The notes beneath the pieces are model-generated. The model did not search any database. It had not been told where the DNA came from and saw only the letters and a list, made by a program, of their open reading frames with translations. The position numbers and the translations under genes were made by a program. A stretch of 64,000 nt of DNA. Source: Rathayibacter rathayi. Its GTDB lineage: Bacteria > Actinomycetota > Actinomycetes > Actinomycetales > Microbacteriaceae. This document shows, one piece after another, positions 34,104 to 42,803 of the stretch. Within the stretch, counting starts at the first letter, position 1. Each line of letters opens with the position of its first letter. Location of the stretch: NCBI RefSeq assembly GCF_004011095.1, contig NZ_CP028129.1, positions 1,860,001 to 1,924,000 of the forward strand, given 5' to 3'.

Positions 34104-36963
34104 CGTCGTTCCCGTCGTCGAACTGACCGGTGGCTTCGCCCGGCTCGTCGTCGATCCCGGCGACAGCGGCGCTGGAGCGGCCGCGCTCGAGCGAGAGGCC
34201 GGTGGGCACCGCCAGCAGCAGGGCGACGATGAAGACGAGGAGCAGGGCGATCGTGTAGGCGATCCCGAAAGGTCCGACGACACCCGACGGAGCCGCCTCG
34301 GTGCGGGTCTCCCCCGCGTCGACGGCCGTCCAGAGCAGGCCGTAGCGGGTGTCGCCGATGGCCGAGAAGGCCGCATTGCCGTCGAGGGAGACAGCGGCGC
34401 GCGCCCGGACGGCTGCTGCGGCATCGCCGACCTGGGTGCCGGCGGGCTGGGTCAGCACGACGAATCGCACGCCGAGCCGTTGGAGGGCGGCGGGAACGTC
34501 GTAGCCCGTGCGCGAGACGAGGTTGCCGGCGAGCTCGTCGATGGCGTCGGTACGCGATGCGCCGGTGCTCGCGAGGGTGGACTGCTGGTCGAGCGTCGCG
34601 CCCGCGCCGCGCTCCAGGCGCGCGAGGACTCCTCCATCGGCCTGCGGGACCAGCACGATGGTGCCGACCCGCGGGTCGTTCTGCGCTTCGGCGGCGACGT
34701 AGGCGGGGAGCGAGCGGTCCGAGGTCGTCGACACGGAGGTGCCGGGGCTCGTCGGGAAGGCGATAGCGAGCGGGCCGACGAGAGCGGCGACCGCGGCGGT
34801 GATGACGAGCGCCGGGACGATGCGAACGGAGCGGATCGCGGCGATCGAGAGCGAGGCGCCGATGACCAGGCCGAGCCAGTAGAGGCTGAGGCCGGTCCCG
34901 CTCCACACGGACACCGCCTCAGAGCCCGTGGTGGCGACCTGGACGCCCTGGGCGAGCGAGGCCGTCAGCAGACCAGTCGCGGCGACACCGACTCCGCCGA
35001 GCGCCGCAAGGTTGTTCGGAAGCAGCAGAGCGGCCAGTGCCGCGACGATCAGCGGGACGGCGAGCACGGCGGTCACCAGCCCGGCCGCGGACGCGTCGAC
35101 CCCCAGCCCGCCGAGGAACGCGAGCCAGCCCGCGGGCAGCCCTGACGGGAATCCGGCTAGCAGCGCAACGAGGTCGGACGGCGCGGACGGCAGCGGCACG
35201 CCGGGATCGGCGAGGATCGCGAGCCAGTCGCCGCGGGGGACCCGGGCCAGCACCAGCGGGAAGAACAGGACGGCCGTGGGGATCGGCAGGCCGAGGAAGC
35301 GTCCGATCCGGCGGCCGGAGGTGGCGAGGACCACGAGCCAGATCACCAGGAGCGGCACGGCGAGCACGGGCGCGCAGGCAACGACGGCGGCGGCCAGGAT
35401 CGACGCGGACGCGGAGGCGGACCACGAGCGGTTCGCGCCGAAGCCGGCGAAGAAGAGCCACGGCAGCAGCACATGCACCAGCAGTGCTGCGGGACGCCCG
35501 TCGGCCTGCGCCGCGAAGAACGCGGGAGCGAGGACGTAGACGAGGGCTCCGGCGGCGCGGGCGGTGGCGCGCGGGGTCAGTCGCGCAATCATCAGCCAGG
35601 CGCCCATCGCCGCGGCGGGCAGCGCGACGAGATAGAGCAGCACCAGCGCGTAGCTCGGCGACCAGAAGGTCAGCGAGCCCAGCACCGCGAGGACGGCCGT
35701 AAAGGGATCGGCCGCTCCGATAAATCCGGGACCGAGGTCGCGCCAGCCGTAGGCCGCGTTACGCCAGAGTTCACCGACCGTCGGCGAGAGCGTCAGGAGC
35801 CCTCCACCGCTCAGCGCGGCGGCGGCGAGGAGCCGCGTGTAGATCACCAGGCCGGCGAGCGCGGCGACGAGGACGACCCACACTCCTCCGCCCTGGAAGA
35901 AGTGCAGGGGGTGGTGCTCACGCCCGGCCTGGACGCGCACCGCGTCGTGGCGCACCGAGCGCAGCTGCCGCACCACGTCGAGCGGGATGCGCAGCGGCGC
36001 GATCGCCTTCCAGCCGACGTTCTTCGACGAGCGCAGCACCGTGCGAGCCCGGAACACCTTCGTGCCGCCGAAGGCGACGACGAGGGCCGCGAGCAGCTCG
36101 CCGCCGACCAACCCCGGCTGCTTGCGCAGCAGGCGCACGACGGCGCGGCCGACGGCCAGCGGAACGAGCGAGAGCCAGTGCAGGAGCACGAAGGCGACGG
36201 GCGCATAGGCGAGCCGGCGGTGCAGCTGCGCGGTGCGGTGCTGACGCGCACGGCGTCGCTCCCCGCTGTCGATGCGGCGGCCGTCCGGACGTTGCAGGCC
36301 GATCCGGGCGGTGGTGACGCGGGCGTCGGGCACGCGGCTGACGCGGTGTCCGGCCAGGCGGGTGCGGATCGAGAAGTCGAGGGCGTCGTCCACAACCGGC
36401 AGCCCGGGGTCGAAGCCGCCGAGCTCCTCCCACAGGGAGTGGCGCACGAGCATGCCGCCGGCGGCGACTGCCAGGACGTCGGGGGTGGAGTCGTGCTGCC
36501 CCTGGTCGAGTTCGTCCTCGACCAGGTGGACCGTGGTGCCGTGCTTGGTGATCGACTCGCCGTAACTACGGATGTAGCCGGAGCGCGTCCAGTCCATGAT
36601 CTTCGGCCCGGCGACGGCGACGGAGGGAGCGACCTCGACGGCTCCGAGGAGGGCGGCGAGGGCGCCGGGCTCGGGGGCGGAGTCCTGGGCGAGCAGCCAC
36701 AGCCACTCGTCGTCGCCGGCCGGGGGTTGCATCACCCGGACCGCGCGGGCCACGGCCTGGCCGAACGGGAGGTTCTCGGCCACCTGGACGAGCTGCGTCG
36801 GACCCCAGGAGGCGAGGAGTTCGTCGGTGGAGTCCTTCGAGGCACCGTCGACGAAGACCGTCGCGTCGGGCAAGCGGGTCTGCGCCCGCAGTGCCGTGAG
36901 GGTTCGTTCCAGATAGGCCGCGCCGTTGCGCGCGACGAGGACGGCGGTAACTCGTGGATACAT
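34096..36963 (-). CDS. large GT2 glycosyltransferase with polytopic membrane domain
   Basis: 955 aa from the ATG at 36963 (MYPRVTAVLVARNG). Residues 1-240 are a GT-A domain with nucleotide-binding start VTAVLVARNGAAYLERT, an acidic FVDGASKDST and DDALDFSIRTRLAGH. From about 260 a dozen or more membrane helices follow, with a ~130-residue exported region near 770-900 before a last helix. Conserved beside DUF5719 and whiB2, it resembles actinobacterial transferases that build wall polysaccharide on a lipid carrier. The acidic C-terminal tail ends DDGNDDV. Confidence 0.9.
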   Translation of the reverse strand: MYPRVTAVLVARNGAAYLERTLTALRAQTRLPDATVFVDGASKDSTDELLASWGPTQLVQVAENLPFGQAVARAVRVMQPPAGDDEWLWLLAQDSAPEPGALAALLGAVEVAPSVAVAGPKIMDWTRSGYIRSYGESITKHGTTVHLVEDELDQGQHDSTPDVLAVAAGGMLVRHSLWEELGGFDPGLPVVDDALDFSIRTRLAGHRVSRVPDARVTTARIGLQRPDGRRIDSGERRRARQHRTAQLHRRLAYAPVAFVLLHWLSLVPLAVGRAVVRLLRKQPGLVGGELLAALVVAFGGTKVFRARTVLRSSKNVGWKAIAPLRIPLDVVRQLRSVRHDAVRVQAGREHHPLHFFQGGGVWVVLVAALAGLVIYTRLLAAAALSGGGLLTLSPTVGELWRNAAYGWRDLGPGFIGAADPFTAVLAVLGSLTFWSPSYALVLLYLVALPAAAMGAWLMIARLTPRATARAAGALVYVLAPAFFAAQADGRPAALLVHVLLPWLFFAGFGANRSWSASASASILAAAVVACAPVLAVPLLVIWLVVLATSGRRIGRFLGLPIPTAVLFFPLVLARVPRGDWLAILADPGVPLPSAPSDLVALLAGFPSGLPAGWLAFLGGLGVDASAAGLVTAVLAVPLIVAALAALLLPNNLAALGGVGVAATGLLTASLAQGVQVATTGSEAVSVWSGTGLSLYWLGLVIGASLSIAAIRSVRIVPALVITAAVAALVGPLAIAFPTSPGTSVSTTSDRSLPAYVAAEAQNDPRVGTIVLVPQADGGVLARLERGAGATLDQQSTLASTGASRTDAIDELAGNLVSRTGYDVPAALQRLGVRFVVLTQPAGTQVGDAAAAVRARAAVSLDGNAAFSAIGDTRYGLLWTAVDAGETRTEAAPSGVVGPFGIAYTIALLLVFIVALLLAVPTGLSLERGRSSAAVAGIDDEPGEATGQFDDGNDDV

Positions 36964-37044
36964 CGCGGACCACCCTAAGCGATACCGCCGTGCCGCCCGC
37001 CTGCGGCTCGCCGCCCCGCCGATCGGCACGCGGAACGCGCCTCG

Positions 37045-37086
37045 AAGAGGGGCAGCTCAAGAGGGGCAGCTCAAGAGGAGCAACTC
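37045..37086. repeat. three tandem 14-bp repeats at the 3' end of whiB2
   Basis: Two identical AAGAGGGGCAGCTC units (37045-37058 and 37059-37072) are followed by a diverged third (37073-37086) that reaches the whiB2 stop codon. The array could be a slippage-prone downstream tract. Confidence 0.75.
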
Positions 37087-37417
37087 AGGCGCGGCGGCGC
37101 AGCTTCCGGCGCTCGCGCTCGGACAGGCCACCCCAGATACCGAAGCGCTCATCGTTCTCGAGTGCGTACTCGAGGCACTGCGAGCGCACCTCGCACGAGG
37201 TGCAGATCTTCTTCGCGTCGCGGGTCGAGCCGCCCTTCTCGGGGAAGAAGGCCTCGGGGTCGGTCTGGGCGCAGAGCGAGTCGACCTGCCAGGACAGGGC
37301 GCCTCCCGGCGCCTCGATGTCGGTGTCGATGCCGGGCCGGACCCCGGGCACGCCCAGTCGGACGGGATCGACGAACCAGTCCTCGGGGACTCCGGAGTGC
37401 TGTTCCGGAAGCGTCAT
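37085..37417 (-). CDS. whiB2: WhiB2-like iron-sulfur transcription regulator
   Basis: 110 aa from the ATG at 37417 (MTLPEQHSG), chosen because GGAG lies 6 bases upstream; the longer frame lacks a ribosome site. A ~45-residue N-terminal extension precedes the Wbl core: Cys in DSLCAQTDPEAFFPEKG, then ICTSC and QCLEYAL for the [4Fe-4S] cluster, GIWGGLSERE, and the basic end RRKLRRRA. WhiB2 (WhmD) controls septation and wall synthesis. Position between the DUF5719/GT genes and the mannose genes is conserved. A sigma-70-type promoter sits 74 bp upstream. Confidence 0.93.
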   Translation of the reverse strand: MTLPEQHSGVPEDWFVDPVRLGVPGVRPGIDTDIEAPGGALSWQVDSLCAQTDPEAFFPEKGGSTRDAKKICTSCEVRSQCLEYALENDERFGIWGGLSERERRKLRRRA

Positions 37418-37490
37418 GCCGTCTCCTACCCCTACCCCGCCTGCAAACTGATGAATGGCTACCACCCCTCGCGGAGCCGCTGCCTAGGTA

Positions 37491-37519
37491 ATTACAGCGG
37501 TGTCATTCGCTCAGGTCAA
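37491..37519 (-). promoter_or_regulatory. whiB2 promoter (TTGACC-17-TGTAAT)
   Basis: On the minus strand a -35 box TTGACC (37519-37514) and a -10 box TGTAAT (37496-37491) are separated by 17 bp. The predicted start near 37484 gives a leader of about 67 nt before the whiB2 ATG. The surrounding DNA is AT-rich compared with the rest of the chromosome. Confidence 0.65.
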
Positions 37520-37530
37520 GTCGCGGACCA

Positions 37531-37559
37531 TAAACCCTCAACCCGCCGTGGAGGGTTTA
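37531..37559 (-). terminator. hairpin downstream of galE
   Basis: TAAACCCTC at 37531-37539 pairs with GAGGGTTTA at 37551-37559, 35 bp past the galE stop and just upstream of the whiB2 promoter. Confidence 0.55.
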
Positions 37560-37593
37560 CGACACACCGGCGTGTCGCGAACGTGAACTGAGT

Positions 37594-38559
37594 TCAGGCG
37601 TTCCCGGCACTTCGAGCACGCCAAGCGCTCTCGACCATCTCGGCCACTGTGTGCCGCATCTCCCAGCCCAGATCGCGCGCCGCCCTCTCGCCGGATGCGA
37701 CGATCCGGGGCGGATCCCCCGGCCGACGCGGGGCAACCTCGGGAGTGAACGCGATGCCCGTGCTGTCCGCGATTGCGCGCATGATCTCGCCGACGGAGGC
37801 GCCGGATCCGCTGCCCAAGTTGTAGACCGGGTCGATCGGCTCGCCCGCCGCCAGACGTCGAGCCGCGGCGACGTGCGCGAGGGCGAGATCGGCGACGTGA
37901 ATGTAGTCGCGCACGCAGGTGCCGTCCGGAGTCGGGTAGTCGTCGCCGTTGATCCGCGGTGTGCGCCCATCAAGCAGCGCCTCGAACACCAGCGGGAACA
38001 GGTTGTGCGGGCTGGTGTCGTAGACGTCCGGGTAACCGGAGCCGACCACGTTGAAGTACCGCAGGGAGGCGTGCCGCAGGTCGTGCGCGCGCCCGGCGTC
38101 GGCGAGCAGCCACTCGCCGATCAGCTTCGACTCGCCGTAGGGCGACTCCGGGCTCTTCGGGGTGTCCTCGGTGACGATCTCGACGTCGACGGCGCCGTAG
38201 ACGGCCGCGCTCGAAGAGAACACGATCGAGGAGACCCCGGCGCGCTGCATCGCCGCGAGCACGCGCATCGTGCCGGTGACGTTCTGCTCGTAGGTGTGCA
38301 GCGGGCGCTGGACCGACACTCCGGCGTACTTGAATCCCGCGACGTGCACGACGCCCTCAATGTCGTGCTCGGCGAAGACGCGATCGAGCAGCGCGTCGTC
38401 GAGGATCGAGCCCCGGTGGAACGCAATTTCCTCGGGCACGAACGACGCGCGACCCGACGAGAGGTCATCGAGCACGACGGGCTCAATTGCCTGCTCCGAG
38501 AAGGCGCGCACCACATGCGCCCCGATGTACCCGGCTCCCCCAGTGACCAGCCATGCCAT
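37594..38559 (-). CDS. galE: UDP-glucose 4-epimerase
   Basis: 321 aa from the ATG at 38559. It has the Rossmann motif VTGGAGYIGAHVV, the SSSAAVYG catalytic Ser region and an active-site Y-G-E-S-K, plus the substrate loop RYFNVVGSG. This is the GalE branch of extended short-chain dehydrogenases. It would supply UDP-galactose for the surface glycans encoded downstream. Length is slightly short of the E. coli enzyme but complete. Confidence 0.92.
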   Translation of the reverse strand: MAWLVTGGAGYIGAHVVRAFSEQAIEPVVLDDLSSGRASFVPEEIAFHRGSILDDALLDRVFAEHDIEGVVHVAGFKYAGVSVQRPLHTYEQNVTGTMRVLAAMQRAGVSSIVFSSSAAVYGAVDVEIVTEDTPKSPESPYGESKLIGEWLLADAGRAHDLRHASLRYFNVVGSGYPDVYDTSPHNLFPLVFEALLDGRTPRINGDDYPTPDGTCVRDYIHVADLALAHVAAARRLAAGEPIDPVYNLGSGSGASVGEIMRAIADSTGIAFTPEVAPRRPGDPPRIVASGERAARDLGWEMRHTVAEMVESAWRARSAGNA

Positions 38560-38723
38560 GTCGATCCTCCTCGGTGCTTGGCCCGCGACTGCGCGCGCCG
38601 GAAGCCACCCTAGCGGCGCGAATCGACGCGACCGATCCGCCGAGCGAGGCCGCTGCGGGAGGTCGTGCCGCCCCGGGCCGTCCTGCTCCTCCCGCCGCGC
38701 CATCGCCCTCCGCAGCGCAGGGC

Positions 38724-39941
38724 TCAGACCGTCGCGACGAAGAGCGTGCCGCGCCCGGTCACCGCGAGATCCCCCTCGGACGGCGTCACGAACACGCTCG
38801 CGCCGCGCGCGACGCGCACCGACCCCTCGGCGCCCGCGAGCGAGAACGAGCCCTCGGTCGCGAGCGCGATCGCCGGCCCGCGAAGGGCGACACGAGCGGT
38901 CTGCTCCGACTCGGGCTGGACAACGGCGAGGACGAAATCGGGGACGTCGGGCCGGTAGATGCGCACGCCCGGCCCCGCCAGCTCCGCGGGCAAATACGGC
39001 ACCGGCAGAGGTGAGAACTCGAGCACGCTCACCAGCTCGGGCACGTCGATGTGCTTGGGGGTCAGGCCACCGCGCAACACATTGTCCGAGGCGGCCATCA
39101 GCTCGACGCCGGTGCCCGCGAGGTAGGCGTGGATGTTACCGGCCGGCAGGTAGAGCACCTCGCCGCGGGCGAGCCGGACACGGTTGAGCAGCAGCGAGAG
39201 CACGATCCCGGGATCACCGGGGTAGCTCTCGGCCAGCTCCCCGACCGTGGTCGTCTCGAGGCGGTCCTCGCCTGCACAGGCGCCGACGACGGCCGCCACC
39301 AGGCTTGCGACCTCGGCTCGGTCGCCGTCGACGAGCAGCCAGGATACTGCTCGGCGCAGCACGGCAGCGGGCTCGCCCTCGAGGGTGTCGGCGAAGCGGA
39401 TGATCGCCGCCGACTCCTGCCCCGGAGCACGGTCGGCCAGCTCGACGAGCAACGCGCGGGCCTGCGCTGGTTCGCGGAAACCGCAGAGCGCGTCGAAGTT
39501 CTCGCTGAGCGCGTAGATCAGCTCGGGCTTGTGGAACGGGTCCTTGTAGTTGCGCTCGGCCGCGTCGCGGGCGATCCCGGCCTCCTCCTCCTCGACGAAG
39601 CGCCGCCGCGCCGTCTCGGCCGAAGGGTGCGCCTGGAGCGAGAGCGGGCCGCCCGCGGCGAGGATCTTGAGCAGGAACGGCAGGCGGGGGGCGCCCGAGA
39701 CCGGATCGACCGAGCCCTCGACCCCGGCCAGCGTCGCGGCCGGCTCCTTTGCGATCCACTCGGCGAGGGTCGCGGCGCCGACGGAGGAGGGGTCGAGGAT
39801 CCGCGCGGGCGAGCCCGGGTGCGCCCCGAGCCAGAGCTCGGCCTCGGGGCCACCGGAGGGCACGGTGCCGAGCGCCTCCGAGATGCCGGTGAGCGAACCC
39901 CAGGCGTAGTCACGGGGCGTGTTGCCGATGGGGATGAACAC
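38724..39941 (-). CDS. manA: mannose-6-phosphate isomerase (type I)
   Basis: 405 aa from an ATG (MFIPIGNTPRDYAWG). Zinc-binding motifs of class I isomerases are present: PLSLQAHPS with Gln/His, and YKDPFHKPELIYAL with HKPE. The C-terminal cupin contains GNIHAYLAGTGVELMAASDN with the expected Arg nearby. It links fructose-6-phosphate to mannose-6-phosphate and so to GDP-mannose, the substrate of the dehydratases at 45310 and 46296. The mutase and pyrophosphorylase are not in the window. Confidence 0.95.
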   Translation of the reverse strand: MFIPIGNTPRDYAWGSLTGISEALGTVPSGGPEAELWLGAHPGSPARILDPSSVGAATLAEWIAKEPAATLAGVEGSVDPVSGAPRLPFLLKILAAGGPLSLQAHPSAETARRRFVEEEEAGIARDAAERNYKDPFHKPELIYALSENFDALCGFREPAQARALLVELADRAPGQESAAIIRFADTLEGEPAAVLRRAVSWLLVDGDRAEVASLVAAVVGACAGEDRLETTTVGELAESYPGDPGIVLSLLLNRVRLARGEVLYLPAGNIHAYLAGTGVELMAASDNVLRGGLTPKHIDVPELVSVLEFSPLPVPYLPAELAGPGVRIYRPDVPDFVLAVVQPESEQTARVALRGPAIALATEGSFSLAGAEGSVRVARGASVFVTPSEGDLAVTGRGTLFVATV

Positions 39942-40176
39942 GGGAGCGCTCGCCTTCCGTCCAAGAGGTGGGATCGGAGCCGCTCACCCCGATCCGCGGG
40001 GGCCGCTCCGCTGCGACGCTAGCAGGATCCACAACATGCGCCCGGGAGCAGGGCCTGCCTGTTGGTCCTCTCCGCCAGAGGACGCGGCGCTCGGCGGCGG
40101 CCTTCGTACGCTGGGCGCAGCAGCACCGTCGCCGTCAGCCGTCGCCGCTGCGTCCGACGAACGAGGGAGCACGACC

Positions 40177-41364
40177 ATGAACAGCACGACCTTCGAGACC
40201 TTGACTGCCGACTTCTACGGGTTCGAGGCGGCGCTCACCTCCGCCGAGAAGGAGCTGCTGGTCGGCGTGCGTTCCTTCCTCGAGGAGCAGGTGCGGCCGA
40301 TCGCCGACGACTACTGGGAGCGCGCGGAGTTCCCGCGGCAGCTCATCCCCGGCATCCACGCCACCGGCGTCGTCGGACTCTCCTGGCCCGAGACTCGCGC
40401 GATCGAGAACTCCGCGGTGTTCCGCGGCTGGGTGGCGCTGGAACTGGGCCGGGTCGACGCCGGAATCGCGACCTATGTCGGGGTGCAGAACGGCCTGGTG
40501 ATGGGAACCGTCGGCGTCGCCGGCTCCCCGGAGCAGCGCGCCGAGTGGCTGCCGAAGCTCGCCTCGGGCGAGGTGATCGGTGCCTTCGGGCTGACCGAGC
40601 CGCACTCCGGCTCCGACTCCGCTCAGGGCCTGCGCACGACCGCGCGACGCGACGGCGACAGTTGGGTCCTCGACGGCGAGAAGCGCTGGATCGGCAACGC
40701 GACCTTCAGCGACGTCACCGTGATCTGGGCCAAGGATGTGCAGGACGGCCAGGTGAAGGGCTTCCTCGTTCCCACCTCCACTCCGGGCTACCGGGCCACT
40801 GCCATCGCGCGCAAGCAGAGCCTGCGCACCGTCCAGAACGCCGACATCGTGCTCGAGGGCGTACGAATCCCGGAGTCGCTGCGCTTGCAGGGCGCGAACT
40901 CGTTCCGCGACACCGCGAAGGTGCTGCGGCTCACCCGCGCCGAGGTCGCCTGGCAGGCCATCGGAGTCGCGATCGGCGCCTACGACGCGGCGCTGCACTA
41001 TGCGAAGGAGCGCGTGCAGTTCGGCAAGCCTCTGGTCGGGCATCAGCTGGTGCAGGACCTCCTGGTCAAGAGCATCGGCAACATCACCGCGAGCATCGCT
41101 TTGGCGACCCGCGTGTCCGAGATGCTCGACGCCGGCGAGCAGCGCGACGAGCACTCCGCTCTCGCCAAGGCGTACACCACGGCCAGGATGCGCGAGACCG
41201 TCGCCTGGTGCCGCGAGGTGATGGGCGGCAACGGCATCGTGCTCGACTATGGCGTCGCGCGGTTCTTCGCCGATGCGGAGGCGCTCTACTCCTACGAGGG
41301 CACTCGTGAGATGAACACCCTGATCGTGGGCCGTTCGATCACCGGAACGGCCGCCTTCGTCTGA
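40177..41364 (+). CDS. acyl-CoA dehydrogenase
   Basis: 395 aa from the ATG at 40177, preceded by GAGGGAGC. Flavin and substrate motifs are clear: FGLTEPHSGSDSAQGL, WIGNATFSDV, the C-terminal helix region MGGNGIVLDYGVARFFADAE and EGTREMNTLIVGR with the catalytic-base Glu. The catalytic position and overall form place it with the glutaryl-CoA/short-branched dehydrogenases. It is divergent from manA and has no metabolic partner in the window. Substrate unknown. Confidence 0.92.
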   Translation: MNSTTFETLTADFYGFEAALTSAEKELLVGVRSFLEEQVRPIADDYWERAEFPRQLIPGIHATGVVGLSWPETRAIENSAVFRGWVALELGRVDAGIATYVGVQNGLVMGTVGVAGSPEQRAEWLPKLASGEVIGAFGLTEPHSGSDSAQGLRTTARRDGDSWVLDGEKRWIGNATFSDVTVIWAKDVQDGQVKGFLVPTSTPGYRATAIARKQSLRTVQNADIVLEGVRIPESLRLQGANSFRDTAKVLRLTRAEVAWQAIGVAIGAYDAALHYAKERVQFGKPLVGHQLVQDLLVKSIGNITASIALATRVSEMLDAGEQRDEHSALAKAYTTARMRETVAWCREVMGGNGIVLDYGVARFFADAEALYSYEGTREMNTLIVGRSITGTAAFV

Positions 41365-41440
41365 TCCGCCGCGTGTCCGCTCCCGGGCGGACCCCTCGCG
41401 GACGGAGGGCGTCGGCGCCCGGCGCGCCACGGTCGCTCCC

Positions 41441-41446
41441 TAGACT
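41441..41446 (+). promoter_or_regulatory. -10 element for leaderless O-antigen-ligase-like mRNA
   Basis: TAGACT ends 7 bases before the ATG at 41454, so transcription should start at the start codon itself. No ribosome site is present. Confidence 0.5.
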
Positions 41447-41453
41447 GATCGCC

Positions 41454-42803
41454 ATGAACCGACGCGCCGCGCCCGCCGCTCCCCGAGCGCTGGCGGTGGC
41501 GGTGCTGGCCGTGCTGCTGGCGGGTCAGTCGCTGCGCAACCTCGTCGGATGGTGGGGCTGGGGCCTGGTCGTGGCGGTGCTGCTCGCCGCCTGTCTCGTC
41601 GTTCTGCTGCGGGCGCGCCCGCGGCTGCGCTGGGCTCGCACACCGAAATCGCTGGTCCTGTTCCTGGGCCTGGCGGTGCTCTCCCTGCTGTGGTCGGCCT
41701 ATCCGGGAGCAAGCGCCATCGGAATAGCGGCGCAGCTCGCGACGACCCTGGGCGCAGTGGTGCTCGCGGTGACCCTGAGCAGCCGCGAGTTCCTGACCGC
41801 GCTCGGGCGGGCTCTGCGCCTTGGCGTCGGTCTGTCGCTCCTGTTCGAGCTCGTGATCGCGGTCGTGGTGCGTCGGCCCGTCCTGCCGGTGGGAGTGGAG
41901 CCGCCCGCCGGTGGCCGGATCCCCGAGGCCTTCTACTGGTCGCAGGCCGCCCTCCTCACGGGCGACCCGATCCAGGGCATCGTGGGCAACCGCAATCTGC
42001 TGGGCTTGCTCGCCCTGCTCGGCCTGATCGTGATCGCGATCGAGCTCGCCGCTCACTCGATCCGCCCGCGCTGGGGAGCCGCGTGGGTCGCCCTGTTCGC
42101 GGCGACCCTCTTGCTCACCCGCTCCGCCACGGTGCTGCTGTGCCTCGTCGCCGTCGTGCTCGCCGCCGCGTTCGCCCTCTGGGCCCGCCGGAGAGGCGAG
42201 TCCGGCCGCCGCCCCGTCTATCTCAGCGCGGCGGGACTCGTGGTGGCCGCGGTCCTCGCCGGAGCTGCGGGCTGGGGCGCGCTGCTCGGCCTGCTCGGCA
42301 AGAGCGAGGACGCGACGGGGCGCCTGGACATCTGGGACTCGGTCATCGGGCTCGCGATCCAGCGCCCGGTCCTCGGCTGGGGTTGGGTCAGCTACTGGGC
42401 TCCGTGGGCGGCTCCGTTCGACACCCTCGCCGAGCGCCGCGGGGTGCTCTACCTGCAGGCGCACAACGCCTGGCTCGATGTCGCCCTCCAGCTCGGAGTG
42501 GTCGGGCTCATCCTCTTCGCCGCGCTCGCGGTCTCGACGCTGTGGCGCTCGTGGTTCTGCGCCGTCGACCGGCCCCGGCGGGATGCGACCTCGACCCTCC
42601 CCTACACCGCCGTCGGCCTCGCACCGCTGTTGATCGTCGTCGCCCTGCTGGCGCAATCGCTCCTCGAGAGCCGGATCCTGATCGAGGGCGGCTGGCTGCT
42701 CCTGGTCGTGCTCGCAGTGCAGACCAAGCAGCCGGCGACCGAGTCGCCCGAGGTCCTCACCGCGACTCCACTGCCCCTCGTTGACGCCTCCCCGAGGCGA
42801 TGA
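41454..42803 (+). CDS. O-antigen ligase/polymerase-like membrane protein 1
   Basis: 449 aa from the ATG at 41454. About 11-12 membrane helices are visible, with the Wzy_C/WaaL-type periplasmic block near residues 270-345: GNRNLLGLLALLG, LDIWDSVIGLAIQRPVLGWG and YLQAHNAWLDVALQLGVVG with the conserved His. These enzymes transfer or polymerise lipid-linked glycans on the outer face of the membrane. It is translationally coupled to a paralogue. Acceptor and sugar are unknown. Confidence 0.85.
   Translation: MNRRAAPAAPRALAVAVLAVLLAGQSLRNLVGWWGWGLVVAVLLAACLVVLLRARPRLRWARTPKSLVLFLGLAVLSLLWSAYPGASAIGIAAQLATTLGAVVLAVTLSSREFLTALGRALRLGVGLSLLFELVIAVVVRRPVLPVGVEPPAGGRIPEAFYWSQAALLTGDPIQGIVGNRNLLGLLALLGLIVIAIELAAHSIRPRWGAAWVALFAATLLLTRSATVLLCLVAVVLAAAFALWARRRGESGRRPVYLSAAGLVVAAVLAGAAGWGALLGLLGKSEDATGRLDIWDSVIGLAIQRPVLGWGWVSYWAPWAAPFDTLAERRGVLYLQAHNAWLDVALQLGVVGLILFAALAVSTLWRSWFCAVDRPRRDATSTLPYTAVGLAPLLIVVALLAQSLLESRILIEGGWLLLVVLAVQTKQPATESPEVLTATPLPLVDASPRR

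Noticed and set aside
37045..37086. Tandem repeat as a CRISPR fragment
   Set aside because: The units are 14 bp with no spacers and no cas genes are nearby.
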